Assembly (NCBI GenBank): GCA_041665605.1
Contig: JBAYIO010000005.1
Location: 31,080 to 95,079 of the forward strand
Source: CAIPAT01 sp041665605
GTDB lineage: Bacteria > Verrucomicrobiota > Lentisphaeria > Victivallales > Victivallaceae
DNA length: 64,000 bases
Reading direction: 5' to 3'
The notes under the pieces are model-generated. The model saw only the letters and a program-made list of their open reading frames with translations. It searched no databases and had not been told where the DNA came from. Below are positions 1 through 9,375 of this stretch, one piece after another; positions within the stretch are counted from its first letter, which is position 1, and every line of letters begins with the position of its first letter. A program made the position numbers and the translations under genes.

Positions 1-633
1 GCGCTGGAGCCGGATGAAGCCGCCGAATATCAACTGTCGCGGCAGATTTATACCGGTTTTCTGCGCCGCAACGGCATTACGTTCAATCAGAAAAGCGACT
101 GGGCCAGGTTCATCGGACTGTGCGCCCGGCAGCCGGACGGGCGCAAAGCCCTCGACGCTTATCTTGCGCAGCGCCGGATTGCCCGCGCCGGCAGAAGCAA
201 ATTCAATAAAGTATGGGAATTGATCTGCCGTCATCGCGGCGAACGGGTCATTGTGTTCACCGCCGATAACGACACCGCCTACGACATGGGACGCAGTTTT
301 CTGCTGCCGGTGATCACCCACCGGACCAAGGCCGCCGAACGCAAGGAGTTCCTGGACAACTTCCGTTCCGGGCAGTATCCGGTGCTGATTACGAGCAAGG
401 TGTTGAATGAGGGGGTGGATGTGCCGGAGGCCGGAGTCGGGATCATTGTTTCCGGCAGCGGCAGCATCCGCGAACACGTCCAGCGCCTGGGGCGGATACT
501 GCGGGCAGGGGAGGGCAAGCAGGCCGTATTGTACGAACTGGTCAGCGAAGGCACTTCCGAGGTCAACGTCAGTGAGCGGCGGCGCGAACACCGCGCCTAT
601 AAAAATCATTTCAGTTATAAAAGGCGGTTCTGA
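1..633 (+). CDS. XPB-like SF2 helicase, C-terminal part (5' end outside window)
   Basis: The frame is open from the first base to a TGA at 631-633, so this is the last 210 residues of a longer protein. It carries the second RecA-like domain of a superfamily 2 helicase. The segment ITSKVLNEGVDVPEAG matches motif V, and REHVQRLGRILR matches motif VI with its arginine finger. The best family match is the XPB/Rad25-like group of DNA repair translocases. The next gene starts on the base after this stop codon and encodes a Bax1-type nuclease, the known partner of archaeal XPB, which supports the assignment. The N-terminal ATPase domain cannot be inspected here. Confidence 0.85.
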   Translation, partial: ALEPDEAAEYQLSRQIYTGFLRRNGITFNQKSDWARFIGLCARQPDGRKALDAYLAQRRIARAGRSKFNKVWELICRHRGERVIVFTADNDTAYDMGRSFLLPVITHRTKAAERKEFLDNFRSGQYPVLITSKVLNEGVDVPEAGVGIIVSGSGSIREHVQRLGRILRAGEGKQAVLYELVSEGTSEVNVSERRREHRAYKNHFSYKRRF

Positions 634-1875
634 ATGCTGACCAAGGATCTGATGAAATTCCGCCGCAGCGGCGAAACGGTCAAACCGGTGTTCATTGCGG
701 TTGATGATCCGGCCAATCTGGAGCTGGCATCGGAACTGCTGGCGGTCTACCGCCTGCCGGAGGACGGGCCGCCGCCGACCCGCGGCGAACTTGAGGAAAT
801 CGTCGAACCGCTGCTTAACGCTCATAAAGACGTCAAGCTGGCAAAGGGTTTTAACAAGCTCATTCTGGACCGCTGTAAATTTACGATGCCGCTGGAATTT
901 GATTATGCCGGGTTGCGGCGGAAACTCTTTACCGGATCAGCCGCCATGCTCACCGGCGGAACCGCCGGTCTGGCGGAATACCGCCGTCTGCTGCTCGAGT
1001 CGGTTCCGGAATCCGCCAATATCATCGACGGCGGCATTTATGCCGATCTGCCGCAGAACGAAACGCTGGTTACGGTCAAACCGATGTTCACGAAGGAGCT
1101 GCTTGAACGCTATAATTGTTCCCAGGTGCAGGCATTGCTGTTCTATTGCAGCGACATGCTGGCGGAGGTTGAAGACCCGGACCCCGCGGAAATGCGCCGC
1201 ATCTTCAAGTACCTGAAATTTTTCCGGCTGCTGGCGGAAGTCAAGAAAATGCCGGACGGCAAAGATGAAGCGGGCAATAAAACCATGCGCATTCAGATGC
1301 AGATCAGCGGCCCCGCCGGTATTTTTGAAAATTCCCGTAAATACGGCTTGCAGCTCGCAACTTTTTTTCCGGCGGTATGCCTGTTGAAAAAGTGGACGGT
1401 TAAGGCGGAGATTGACCTGGACGGCAGAAAATGCAAGCTGCGGCTGGACTGGAAAAGCAATCTGGTCAGCCATTACCGCAATTTCAGCGCCTATGTTCCG
1501 GAGGAAGTCGCCATGTTCCACCGCCTGTTCAAAGAAAAAATACAGGACTGGCAGATTGTCGGCGACACCCCGTTTTTCGATGCAGGCAATCAGGAAATAA
1601 TCTTTGCCGACCTGAGTTTTAAAAACTCCGGCGGCAAAATCGTTCATCTGGAACTTTTTCACCGCTGGCATTCCACCCCGCTGCTGAAGCGCCTGGAATA
1701 TTGCGCAGCCCATCCTGAGCTGCCGTTCATCATCGGCGTTGACCGCAGTCTGTCCGAACGTCCCGAAATAAAGCAAGTCCTGGACAACAGTGATTTCTTT
1801 CAGAAAAAAGGTTTTCTCTTCCGCGACTTCCCCGGAGTAGAGCGCGTCTACAAACTCCTGGAATCCGTTAGTTAG
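634..1875 (+). CDS. Bax1-type nuclease (DUF790 family), XPB partner
   Basis: This 413-residue protein resembles the DUF790 family, whose archaeal member Bax1 binds XPB and acts as a structure-specific nuclease in excision repair. The C-terminal part, from about residue 319, has the family's nuclease-like signature: FADLSF, then HLELFHRW, then LLKRLEY. This corresponds to the acidic and basic residues of the PD-(D/E)XK-like core. The ATG directly abuts the stop of the XPB-like gene, so the two are almost certainly co-transcribed and translationally coupled. The family assignment is from pattern recognition. The DNA repair role is inferred from the family and from the gene pair. Confidence 0.8.
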   Translation: MLTKDLMKFRRSGETVKPVFIAVDDPANLELASELLAVYRLPEDGPPPTRGELEEIVEPLLNAHKDVKLAKGFNKLILDRCKFTMPLEFDYAGLRRKLFTGSAAMLTGGTAGLAEYRRLLLESVPESANIIDGGIYADLPQNETLVTVKPMFTKELLERYNCSQVQALLFYCSDMLAEVEDPDPAEMRRIFKYLKFFRLLAEVKKMPDGKDEAGNKTMRIQMQISGPAGIFENSRKYGLQLATFFPAVCLLKKWTVKAEIDLDGRKCKLRLDWKSNLVSHYRNFSAYVPEEVAMFHRLFKEKIQDWQIVGDTPFFDAGNQEIIFADLSFKNSGGKIVHLELFHRWHSTPLLKRLEYCAAHPELPFIIGVDRSLSERPEIKQVLDNSDFFQKKGFLFRDFPGVERVYKLLESVS

Positions 1876-1884
1876 CCGGAAGTC

Positions 1885-1921
1885 GCAGGCCCCGTCCGGA
1901 AATTCTATGGACGAGGCCTGC
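1885..1921. terminator. Hairpin between convergent genes, probable terminator without U-tract
   Basis: A 13-bp inverted repeat with one mismatch (1885-1897 and 1909-1921) lies 10 bases after the stop of the Bax1 gene and 43 bases from the end of the converging gene. The arms are GC-rich with an 11-base loop. No T-run follows on either strand, so its role as an intrinsic terminator is plausible but not certain. Confidence 0.5.
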
Positions 1922-1963
1922 CGGGTGGTGCATCGGTCACTCCGATCAACCAGTTGCCCGCGA

Positions 1964-4333
1964 TTAATATTTGTATTTGTAGATGCTCAAAACTTCATCA
2001 TCAGTCAACGCCCGGCTGAATATTCTTAAATCATCCAGTTTGGCGTTGAGCCCGGAGGTATTGCCTCTGCCCATTGTCAGCGACGCTCCATTGATGGCAA
2101 GCACGCCGCCGCCCAATTTGGCGCCATACGGTGAGCCGTTGATATAAAGCTGTCCGCCGGTGGCTGATTTGTAAACCATCGCGACATGAGTCCAGGTATT
2201 TAACTGAATCACAGGCGATGTCACAGAGATACTCTGCCATGTGCCGCCTGCATTTGCCAGGAAACGGATTTTCCCGTCAAAGCCGCCTGAATTGTCGCCG
2301 AAGAAATAGCAGACATAATTCGCATCGCCGGTAGAAGTCCATTTCTCGACCGGGAAACTGGCGTATCCCGATGTAATTGCACCGGGTTTGATCCAGAAAC
2401 TGATTGTAAGGTTGTCCGCTATATTCAAATTATCATTGCTGTAGACGGAGACAGTGTCGCTGCCGTCGAAATTAAGCGCGTTTGCGATGACGCCGCCGCC
2501 GACATCCCATGTGGCTCCGCTTATTGTTCCGGTGTTGCTGTTGCCTGAAGAATCGGTTGCGTATATTCCGCTGCTGCTGTCAAACCTGTAGTCAGCCGAC
2601 TGGGTTGTTTTCAGTCCTTTGAGCGCGACATTGACCGCAATTCCGTTCGGCGGCACATTATTCAAGTTTGAAGAGCCGACCGCTTTCAGGACAAACGTAT
2701 TGCCGGGGACAAACGCGACATCCGTATTGTTGTATGGCAGATAGAAATCTCCGCTGCAACTGCCAGCAGCCAGAGTCTGGGTTGCCGCGCTTATTTTAGC
2801 GCCGTTTTTCCATAATTCCAGCGAAACCGTACCGCTGGTGATTGCCGGGGTGGTGGAAACGGTATAGCCGGAGATTCTGCCGGCAGTGCTGCAGGCATAT
2901 TGGGCGCCAGTCAGAGTCTGGCTTGGTTTGGCATGCAGCGTGGTGTCATTATAGATGGTAATTGGATCATAAATGGTGTACAGCCCGGCGGCAAAAGCCG
3001 CGTAATTGCCGTTGCTGATTAAATTGCTGTTATATATAAAGCAGTTGCTGCTGTACCAGCAATAACTGCCTGCTGTATTGCTTTGCACCGTGAACGGGCC
3101 GGGAAAATATGACGACAAGCCGGTCTGTCCTATTTCTCCGGGACAGGCGCCCCGCAAAAGATTGTTTGAAATAGTGATGTTGCGCGGCCGCGCAATATGG
3201 TCGGCATCCAATTGCGGAACTGCCGGATCATTCCAGGTCGGATCAGTGGCATCGGCTTCAATACGAATGCCGCCGCCGCCGTTTGCTGAATCCATTTTCA
3301 GCAAGTTTGATGACACTGTCCCGGTACGCACTCCCAGCAGTCTGATGCCGTAAGTGTAGGAAGGAACGCTGGACGGAATAAATACTGTATTGTTGGTGAT
3401 GGTAATATTTCCCGGCGCCGGCGCATCAGGTATTTCCAGGCCGGCGTAAATCATGGCGCCGCCGCCATACCATGTGGTTCCGCGTTCCGCCACCCGTTCA
3501 ACATAATTGCCGGAGACAGTGGCATTCGTGCAATTGCTAAGCAGAATTCTGCCGTCAATACTGTAGCATGTATTATTGGAGATAGTGACGTTAGTCAGGT
3601 TATGGCATCCAATAGGATCGTCGCCGACATTGTTAATTACATTGCTGTCTATGAGCACCGTATTTACATTAGCCAGTCCGAACCCTTCTGAATCGGTATA
3701 AGAGTGATTAGCATTGATAGTGCTGTTCTTGATTGTCACATTGGTCATGCTTATGGCGCCGTTGGGTTCCCAGTTGATATTATTGCCGGACTCTGTCGCG
3801 CCGAACAGGTATACCTCCGCCGGCGGATTCGACACCCCGCTGGTGAAATCGAATTTAACATTGTCGATGGTTGTGCCGTTAGTGTTGAAAATAAATATTG
3901 CCCGACAGAATTTTGCATTACTGGTGGCTTTAATAGTCAGGTCTTTAATCGAGCCGTTAAACGTATTCTGCACCCCGCCGTTATTCCGGTGCCGGCTGAT
4001 GCCGACGCTAATCCAATATTGCCGGCCAAGGTTGTTGTCTAAATCCGCGTCGCATTGAATGGTTGATGAATTATTCGCGCCCAGTCCCCTGATGCTGCAT
4101 GAACCATACAAAAACATATTTTTAGTGACGGTGATAGTCATGCCGGATGGAATTGTCAGGGTATTTCCGGTGCCGGCGACGGAATCGAATGCGGTTTGAA
4201 GCCTGGTGGATTCGTCTCCAGTTCCTGTTATGCCGAAAGTTGTTACGCTGATATCGGCGGCGTTTGCGAGACTGGCGGCGAACATGGAAAACAATAATAA
4301 TCCGGAATGTAAAAATAGCGATGATTTTTTCAT
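1964..4333 (-). CDS. Secreted parallel beta-helix protein with C-terminal LamG-like domain
   Basis: This 789-residue protein has a signal peptide (MKKSSLFLHSGLLLFSMF, cleavage near ANA-AD). Residues of about 30-480 are rich in short Asn/Ile/Val/Thr turns of the type NVTIKNSTI and VTISNNTCYS, typical of right-handed parallel beta-helix proteins such as pectate-lyase-like folds. From about residue 585 to the end is a concanavalin/LamG-like jelly roll (DNLTISFWIKPG, WTHVAMVY, LDDLRIFSRALTDDEV). The ATG is preceded by AAGGAG. It is the last gene of a minus-strand glycan locus that also encodes a sulfatase and glycosidases. It is likely a cell-surface or secreted polysaccharide-binding or polysaccharide-cleaving protein. 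No catalytic residues can be assigned from sequence alone. Confidence 0.75.
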   Translation of the reverse strand: MKKSSLFLHSGLLLFSMFAASLANAADISVTTFGITGTGDESTRLQTAFDSVAGTGNTLTIPSGMTITVTKNMFLYGSCSIRGLGANNSSTIQCDADLDNNLGRQYWISVGISRHRNNGGVQNTFNGSIKDLTIKATSNAKFCRAIFIFNTNGTTIDNVKFDFTSGVSNPPAEVYLFGATESGNNINWEPNGAISMTNVTIKNSTINANHSYTDSEGFGLANVNTVLIDSNVINNVGDDPIGCHNLTNVTISNNTCYSIDGRILLSNCTNATVSGNYVERVAERGTTWYGGGAMIYAGLEIPDAPAPGNITITNNTVFIPSSVPSYTYGIRLLGVRTGTVSSNLLKMDSANGGGGIRIEADATDPTWNDPAVPQLDADHIARPRNITISNNLLRGACPGEIGQTGLSSYFPGPFTVQSNTAGSYCWYSSNCFIYNSNLISNGNYAAFAAGLYTIYDPITIYNDTTLHAKPSQTLTGAQYACSTAGRISGYTVSTTPAITSGTVSLELWKNGAKISAATQTLAAGSCSGDFYLPYNNTDVAFVPGNTFVLKAVGSSNLNNVPPNGIAVNVALKGLKTTQSADYRFDSSSGIYATDSSGNSNTGTISGATWDVGGGVIANALNFDGSDTVSVYSNDNLNIADNLTISFWIKPGAITSGYASFPVEKWTSTGDANYVCYFFGDNSGGFDGKIRFLANAGGTWQSISVTSPVIQLNTWTHVAMVYKSATGGQLYINGSPYGAKLGGGVLAINGASLTMGRGNTSGLNAKLDDLRIFSRALTDDEVLSIYKYKY

Positions 4334-4428
4334 TTCATTTCTCCTTGTCGTTTTCTGTTTTTTGTGAAAAGCATAATTACTCCATACGTTCTATTGGCCC
4401 TCCTTATTTAGTTGCGCAATTTTTTTGT

Positions 4429-4452
4429 TTGAGTCAAATTTTTATGACTCAA
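4429..4452. promoter_or_regulatory. 8-bp inverted repeat upstream of the beta-helix gene
   Basis: TTGAGTCA (4429-4436) and TGACTCAA (4445-4452) form a perfect inverted repeat with an 8-base AT spacer. It lies about 95 bases upstream of the beta-helix ATG, in a 310-base gap (4334-4643) that holds no gene. It has the size and symmetry of a dimeric regulator's operator. No function is shown. Confidence 0.35.
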
Positions 4453-4508
4453 TTAAAATTAACTTTGTTGCATAAACTGTTTAAAATTCTTTTAGTATAT
4501 ATTGCAGG

Positions 4509-4533
4509 CCGGATGCAGGAATCCTGCAACCGG
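4509..4533. promoter_or_regulatory. 25-bp near-perfect palindrome in the 4334-4643 gap
   Basis: CCGG-A-TGCAGGA-A-TCCTGCA-A-CCGG is symmetric except at the three separating A positions. It lies between the sulfatase stop and the beta-helix gene. A second small hairpin follows at 4569-4586 (CCGGCA/TGCCGG). Neither is followed by a T-run on the minus strand, so an operator or processing site is as likely as a terminator. Confidence 0.35.
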
Positions 4534-4643
4534 TTATATAATATTCCGGTAATCCGGTGTTATTTATTCCGGCAGATCATTGCCGGCAGTTCCGTTGCCG
4601 GATCGCAAATGGTTCTGAGCAGTCTTTAACTTGCGGAGGCGAG

Positions 4644-6071
4644 TTAAATTTTACCGGCATACCATCGCCATGGCGGACACGTTTCATCTTTGCCGGCCCC
4701 ATGTACCTGAGGCTGCTCCGTTTGAATATACCAGCGTAACAGTCTGATTTCCAAATCTCTTTGTATATGGGCATAAACCGGATTATCATAAAGATTGTTC
4801 AGCTCCTTCCGGTCGGCATCCAGATCATAAAGCTGTCCCCACGAGATTTGTTCCTTCCAGCATATGGAGAGCTTGTGTGTTTTGGTGCGGACAGTCTTTA
4901 CGAAGGGAGTTTCAAAAAATACCGCCTGCTTTGCATCCCATGGTTTTCCGCAACGCATCCCGCTGCCTGTTACTGCGCTGGCCAAACTCTGTCCCTGTAC
5001 TGTATCCGGGCATTCGATTCCGCAAAGTTCAAGGATGGCAGGCATTACATCAACCATTTCTGTCAATTCGTGAATCTGTTCCTTGCCAGTTTTTCCTTTC
5101 CAGTAGAAAATGAGCGGAATATGGTGAAGGACATCGAATGTCGAAAGATTTTTTCCGAACTGGCCGTATTCTCCGCAAAAATCTCCATGATCTGCGGTAA
5201 ATACGATGATTGTATTTTCGAGTTCGCCCATTTTTTCAAGCTGTTTCATGATCCTGCCGATTTGGTCATCAATCATGCTTACAAGGCTGTAGTAATTGGC
5301 GATTGCCTGCCGCAATTTTTTTTCTCCGGTCTGGAAGACGTTCCACATATTCTCGCATCCGGGGCGTTTTACGTCAGGCTTATTGTACCATTTTTCGTCA
5401 TATGGCGGAAGCTCTATATCATCGGGATTGTAAGGAAATGGGTTGTCATCAGGAACGCATGTTGGAGGATGCGGCCGCTCAAATGTGGACCACAGAAAAA
5501 AAGGTTTGTTTCTGTCTGCCTGCTCCAGATACTTTATGGTCTCATCGCCGGTCCATGCCTCTACGGAATGCTTGTAAGGAATATTGGAGACATAAGCATC
5601 ATATTCTTTTACATGTGTGTCATTGTACCAGCCGTTGTCTCCGAAACCATGTTTTTTCAGGTATTCGTGATAATCGTTTTGCTCCCCGTCATTTCCTCCT
5701 GCGCAGATTCTGGAGTATTCAAACCCCATATCGTCACAATGCCCTGAATGAGTCTTGCCGACAGTTGCGGTCTGGTAGTTGTGGTTATTTTTTAAAAAAT
5801 TCGGCAGGGTAGTCAGAGAACTGACATCAACAGAATTGCAGTTTGTCATTATGCCGTGAGTATGCAAATACTGTCCTGTAAGGAGAGTTACTCTTGAAGG
5901 CATGCATAGTGCCGACTGACTGTAAGTCCGCTGAAAATCAACACCACCCGCGGCAAGGCTGTCAATGTTAGGGGTTTTGACCACTTTGTTCCCATGACAG
6001 CCAAGCGCTTCATAGCGGTGCTGATCAGTCATAAAAATCAAGATGTTGGGCTTTTTTTTATTTTCCATCAT
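4644..6071 (-). CDS. Cys-type sulfatase (alkaline-phosphatase superfamily, S1-like)
   Basis: This 475-residue protein is the length of a standard sulfatase. The N-terminal LIFMTDQHR provides the metal-binding Asp16. The CMPSR motif at residues 56-60 is the formylglycine site, with Cys56 as the modified residue, so a maturation enzyme encoded elsewhere is needed. FTADHGDF later in the protein supplies further metal ligands. No signal peptide is visible in MMENKKKPNI, so the enzyme is probably cytoplasmic. Two ATGs are adjacent (6071 and 6068), and neither has a strong ribosome-binding site. It lies 63 bases downstream of the jelly-roll/amidotransferase fusion gene. It should remove sulfate from the sugars handled by this locus, but the substrate is unknown. 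Confidence 0.88.
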   Translation of the reverse strand: MMENKKKPNILIFMTDQHRYEALGCHGNKVVKTPNIDSLAAGGVDFQRTYSQSALCMPSRVTLLTGQYLHTHGIMTNCNSVDVSSLTTLPNFLKNNHNYQTATVGKTHSGHCDDMGFEYSRICAGGNDGEQNDYHEYLKKHGFGDNGWYNDTHVKEYDAYVSNIPYKHSVEAWTGDETIKYLEQADRNKPFFLWSTFERPHPPTCVPDDNPFPYNPDDIELPPYDEKWYNKPDVKRPGCENMWNVFQTGEKKLRQAIANYYSLVSMIDDQIGRIMKQLEKMGELENTIIVFTADHGDFCGEYGQFGKNLSTFDVLHHIPLIFYWKGKTGKEQIHELTEMVDVMPAILELCGIECPDTVQGQSLASAVTGSGMRCGKPWDAKQAVFFETPFVKTVRTKTHKLSICWKEQISWGQLYDLDADRKELNNLYDNPVYAHIQRDLEIRLLRWYIQTEQPQVHGAGKDETCPPWRWYAGKI

Positions 6072-6134
6072 GCTTTACTGCATTTCTTTAAATTATCTGT
6101 CCGCTGACGAGCAAATCCCGTCAGGGTATTGCAC

Positions 6135-7538
6135 TTATTTCTTTTGATCTGCCGGGTTGTTTATCATTATGATACCGGCGGTCAATTCCGGCCAGTTTTT
6201 CCATTTCCAGAATGCCGGAGGCTGTGCTGCCGGCGTACCGCAGACGGTTCCCAGGAAAACAACTATTTTGCCTTTGCCGTATTTTTTGCTGACCAGCAAA
6301 GGATAGCCGCCGGCCTTGAGCAGCACTTCCGCATCTTCCGCCGGTGCGAGGTCGTGCCGGTAGTAAACGCATGGTTTTTCTTTCCAGTCAATATTGCCGA
6401 ACTGCTGAGCAGACGGTTCAATCAGCAATGGCGCGCTTGAACCTTTCACCTGCCAGGCGTCTTTGATTTTTACGGGGAGGAAATCATTAAGATATGAAGT
6501 CTGATATTCCCCTTTGTCCAGAGAAAACAAACCGCCTAAAATTATTAAATTCATGCCATTTTTTACATTCGCGATAATATTCTTCAGGACAAAATCAGGA
6601 ATTACCTGATTGGGGCCGAAAGGGCAGTCGACCAGGATACAGGCTTTCGCTTTTTGCATTGACACAGAGCCTGGCAGCCTGTTGATAAAAAATTTATTTT
6701 CCGGAGTCAACGCCGGTTCAGTGTTTTCAATATAATAATTTCTTATTTCTTTATCGCTGACTCCATTCTTCAGCAGATTCGCGGCAATGTTGTAACGGTT
6801 GAATGATATTCCGTTGAAGATAATATAATCATTACGGGGGGAACTGCTCTGTTCCTCGTTTGGGCTGACTTTGGAAATAACTATATTATCAATCAGGAAT
6901 TTCATTGGTTTCTCTGTCACGCCCCAGCAGCCAATGCGAAGTTTTCCTCCAAGATATTCCTGGCGTCCGAGGATTGCGGCAGCGCCGTCAATATATACCG
7001 GGTCAACCATGTCTCCCTGATAATACTCCACAAGATCATTGTCAGTGTCAAAATAAATCTTATAATGCAGCCATTTATTTTTCTCCACATTGCTCAGGCG
7101 GCGATGGCCGACAGGTTCATTGTTAAAATATTTTATTCGTTTTGCAGTTGCTTCGGGAAAATACCGTCTCCAGTCTTTACAGTAATCATGCCAGAAAAGG
7201 GTAATATTATAGAATTCAATAAACAGGCCGATGCCCTGTTCATTATGATTGACATTCAAGTCGAACTCAACACTTCCTTTCCGGATAACAGGAATCTCCG
7301 TCTCAATATATCCGCCCTGAAGTTTTTCAGCCGGGCTGGAGGTGACTTCCAGTTTGCCGTTTTTAATTACATAGGTGCTGGCTTCCTTATTCGATTCCGG
7401 CTGGTGTACGCTCCATTTTTCCCCAACCGGTTTTCCTTCCGGATAATTATTAAAGCTGATATTCACTGCCGGTTCACCGCAGTGAAGAACACCGACGGCG
7501 GTCAACAGTAGAAAAGATATCAATAAGTATTTTTTCAT
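6135..7538 (-). CDS. Secreted fusion: jelly-roll domain + amidotransferase-like domain
   Basis: This 467-residue protein has a signal peptide (MKKYLLISFLLLTAVGVLHC). Residues of about 22-230 look like a concanavalin-type jelly roll (GSVEFDLNVN, then LIDNIVISK near its end). Residues of about 240-460 resemble a class I glutamine-amidotransferase-like or ThuA-like fold, with NLIILGGLFSLDKGEY followed by FLPV and then KGKIVVFLGTVCG. No catalytic Cys-His-Glu triad is evident, so it may bind rather than hydrolyse. The two halves match two separate genes in the same locus (10139-10789 and 9372-10115), so this is the fused version of a split pair. SD-like AAGGA precedes the ATG. The function is unknown. 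Confidence 0.7.
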   Translation of the reverse strand: MKKYLLISFLLLTAVGVLHCGEPAVNISFNNYPEGKPVGEKWSVHQPESNKEASTYVIKNGKLEVTSSPAEKLQGGYIETEIPVIRKGSVEFDLNVNHNEQGIGLFIEFYNITLFWHDYCKDWRRYFPEATAKRIKYFNNEPVGHRRLSNVEKNKWLHYKIYFDTDNDLVEYYQGDMVDPVYIDGAAAILGRQEYLGGKLRIGCWGVTEKPMKFLIDNIVISKVSPNEEQSSSPRNDYIIFNGISFNRYNIAANLLKNGVSDKEIRNYYIENTEPALTPENKFFINRLPGSVSMQKAKACILVDCPFGPNQVIPDFVLKNIIANVKNGMNLIILGGLFSLDKGEYQTSYLNDFLPVKIKDAWQVKGSSAPLLIEPSAQQFGNIDWKEKPCVYYRHDLAPAEDAEVLLKAGGYPLLVSKKYGKGKIVVFLGTVCGTPAAQPPAFWKWKNWPELTAGIIMINNPADQKK

Positions 7539-7575
7539 TCGCCAATCCTTTATTAAGCAGTATGGCCCCGCTTCG

Positions 7576-9375
7576 TTACTGATTTGCAGTTTCTATCAGC
7601 ACACTTGCGCCCCAGGTCACTGACTGAATTTTCACTGTAACCGTATTGTTTTCGACGCTGGATTCAAGTACCGCGGAATTAGGTTCAGGTTCAGCGTTGA
7701 GCACTACTGCCTGCTTAAACTTTTCATTGCTGTTTTTATTAAAAGTCAGAACGACATTCTGCTGCGGAGCCGGAATCTTATGATCCGCCAGGATATTCTT
7801 TCCTTCAGGCAGATTAACCATATTTATCATCAACTCTCTGCCCGTTGCCGTTTGTTTTTCAAATACCCACTGTTTCCAGAACAGCCGCTTGCCGCCTGCC
7901 ACGGATATGGTATTGAACCGCTTGTCTTCGGACAGCAGCTTAAACTCGTTGTTATAGAAATAGGCGGAATAGCGCATTGCGTACCGCCATATTTTCCAGT
8001 TTTCGCCCCGTGGCAAATCTCTGTCCATCGGGCCGATCCAGTGAATTCCGGAATAGACGAATAAATATGGCAGCAGCTTAGCCGTCACTGTCGCGCTGGC
8101 TGGCGGCGGGCTCATCCAGCCGATTCCAACCTGACAGTTGTTCAGCCTGGACAGGCTTGCGTCCTGAGTGATTTTTGTAATCCATTCCTCCCAGGTATAT
8201 TTTTCATAATTGAGCAGATATTCAAACCAAAGCCATGAATTCGTTGAGGCCTCTTTATGATATTTTTCCAAAGCGGCAACTTTTTGCGCAATTTCATCGC
8301 CGGCATTGGTCCCATAAATGAATTCCGGATGGGTTTCTGCTACTCCTTTCCTGAAAGCCTGCAAAAATTTAGTTCCTTCGGTATCCTGGTCCGGATATAA
8401 TTCCCTGGCGCTTTTACCTGCAAAGTTAAACCAGTCGGATTTAGTCGCCCGCATCGGATCGCCGATTGTAGCCGGCAGAAAAGCCCAGTCAAAGCGGCAT
8501 CCGTCCCAGCCGAACATGTCAATGGATTTTGCCATTTCCCGGCCCCATTTATAGGCATTCTCTTCATTGTACAGATATGAAGTGTAAGCAATCGCGTACC
8601 GTTTTCCATTATGAACAGTTCCGTTGTAAAGCAGCGGCTGTCCGTTTTTTCCGTAACGGAAATACTCCGGATGATCAAGGCCTGTCGGCAGGGCCACTTC
8701 CCCGTTCATCCAAGGGAAGACCGCAATCCCGTTTTGATGAGCTTCGGCGACAAAACTTTTTACGAATTTCTTGTTGACAACAGCTTCATAGCTTACCTGG
8801 GATTCCGTATGGGGCATCCATTCATCCTCCGGAGGCGTTAAACCGGTCATCGGGCATGACGTCCAGGTGTAATATTCGGCAAAAGAAAAATAATTTCTTC
8901 TTAATTCATCAATATATACTTTTTCCTGTCCCGGCTTACTGAACCATCCCGGATTGGCGACACTATATTGCCCCGCACTTGTGATGACATTGGTTACCGC
9001 GGCATATTCGCTGCGCGAATCAATGAGTTTGCCGTTCAGATACAGCTCTACTCTAAATTCATAGCCGCCGTCGTTTTTCCCGCTATCCCAGGAAACTTTA
9101 ATTTTCTTGTCTTCGGCAGGCGCGAGTGATACCGGTTGTTTGCCGATAATTCTTTTATCAGCAATGCCGAATGTAACAGAACACACCGTATCTATCTGCT
9201 GTGGAGAAGTTGAACGGTTTGTCAGTAAGATTTCCGCATTGGACGGCACATTCAGTTTATAAACAATTTTACCGATCCTGATTGTATCGACTGTCACAAT
9301 TTTGTCTGCCATTGCCGGAACGGACAAAATTACACCTAAAAACATTGTATTTAGAATCAACAGCAATTTCTTCAT
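7576..9375 (-). CDS. Secreted putative glycoside hydrolase, TIM-barrel type
   Basis: This 599-residue protein has a signal peptide ending near VPAMA. An N-terminal beta-sandwich (about 25-125) is followed by a TIM-barrel-like region. GWDGCRFD (289-296) resembles the strand-4 nucleophile motif of GH13/GH66-like enzymes, with Asp296 as the candidate nucleophile. IAVFPWMNGE and YGTNAGDE are further conserved-looking barrel segments. A C-terminal beta domain follows. Its ATG overlaps the stop of the upstream gene by four bases (9372-9375), and AAAGGAG precedes it, so translation is coupled to the amidotransferase-like gene. The exact GH family cannot be assigned by eye. Confidence 0.65.
   Translation of the reverse strand: MKKLLLILNTMFLGVILSVPAMADKIVTVDTIRIGKIVYKLNVPSNAEILLTNRSTSPQQIDTVCSVTFGIADKRIIGKQPVSLAPAEDKKIKVSWDSGKNDGGYEFRVELYLNGKLIDSRSEYAAVTNVITSAGQYSVANPGWFSKPGQEKVYIDELRRNYFSFAEYYTWTSCPMTGLTPPEDEWMPHTESQVSYEAVVNKKFVKSFVAEAHQNGIAVFPWMNGEVALPTGLDHPEYFRYGKNGQPLLYNGTVHNGKRYAIAYTSYLYNEENAYKWGREMAKSIDMFGWDGCRFDWAFLPATIGDPMRATKSDWFNFAGKSARELYPDQDTEGTKFLQAFRKGVAETHPEFIYGTNAGDEIAQKVAALEKYHKEASTNSWLWFEYLLNYEKYTWEEWITKITQDASLSRLNNCQVGIGWMSPPPASATVTAKLLPYLFVYSGIHWIGPMDRDLPRGENWKIWRYAMRYSAYFYNNEFKLLSEDKRFNTISVAGGKRLFWKQWVFEKQTATGRELMINMVNLPEGKNILADHKIPAPQQNVVLTFNKNSNEKFKQAVVLNAEPEPNSAVLESSVENNTVTVKIQSVTWGASVLIETANQ

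Noticed and set aside
937..1776. Long minus-strand frame inside the Bax1 gene
   Set aside because: It is antisense to a well-supported family member and shows no domain or ribosome-binding site.
4761..5747. Plus-strand frame of 328 codons inside the sulfatase gene
   Set aside because: It is antisense to a clear sulfatase and has the Cys/Phe/Ile-rich look of a shadow frame.
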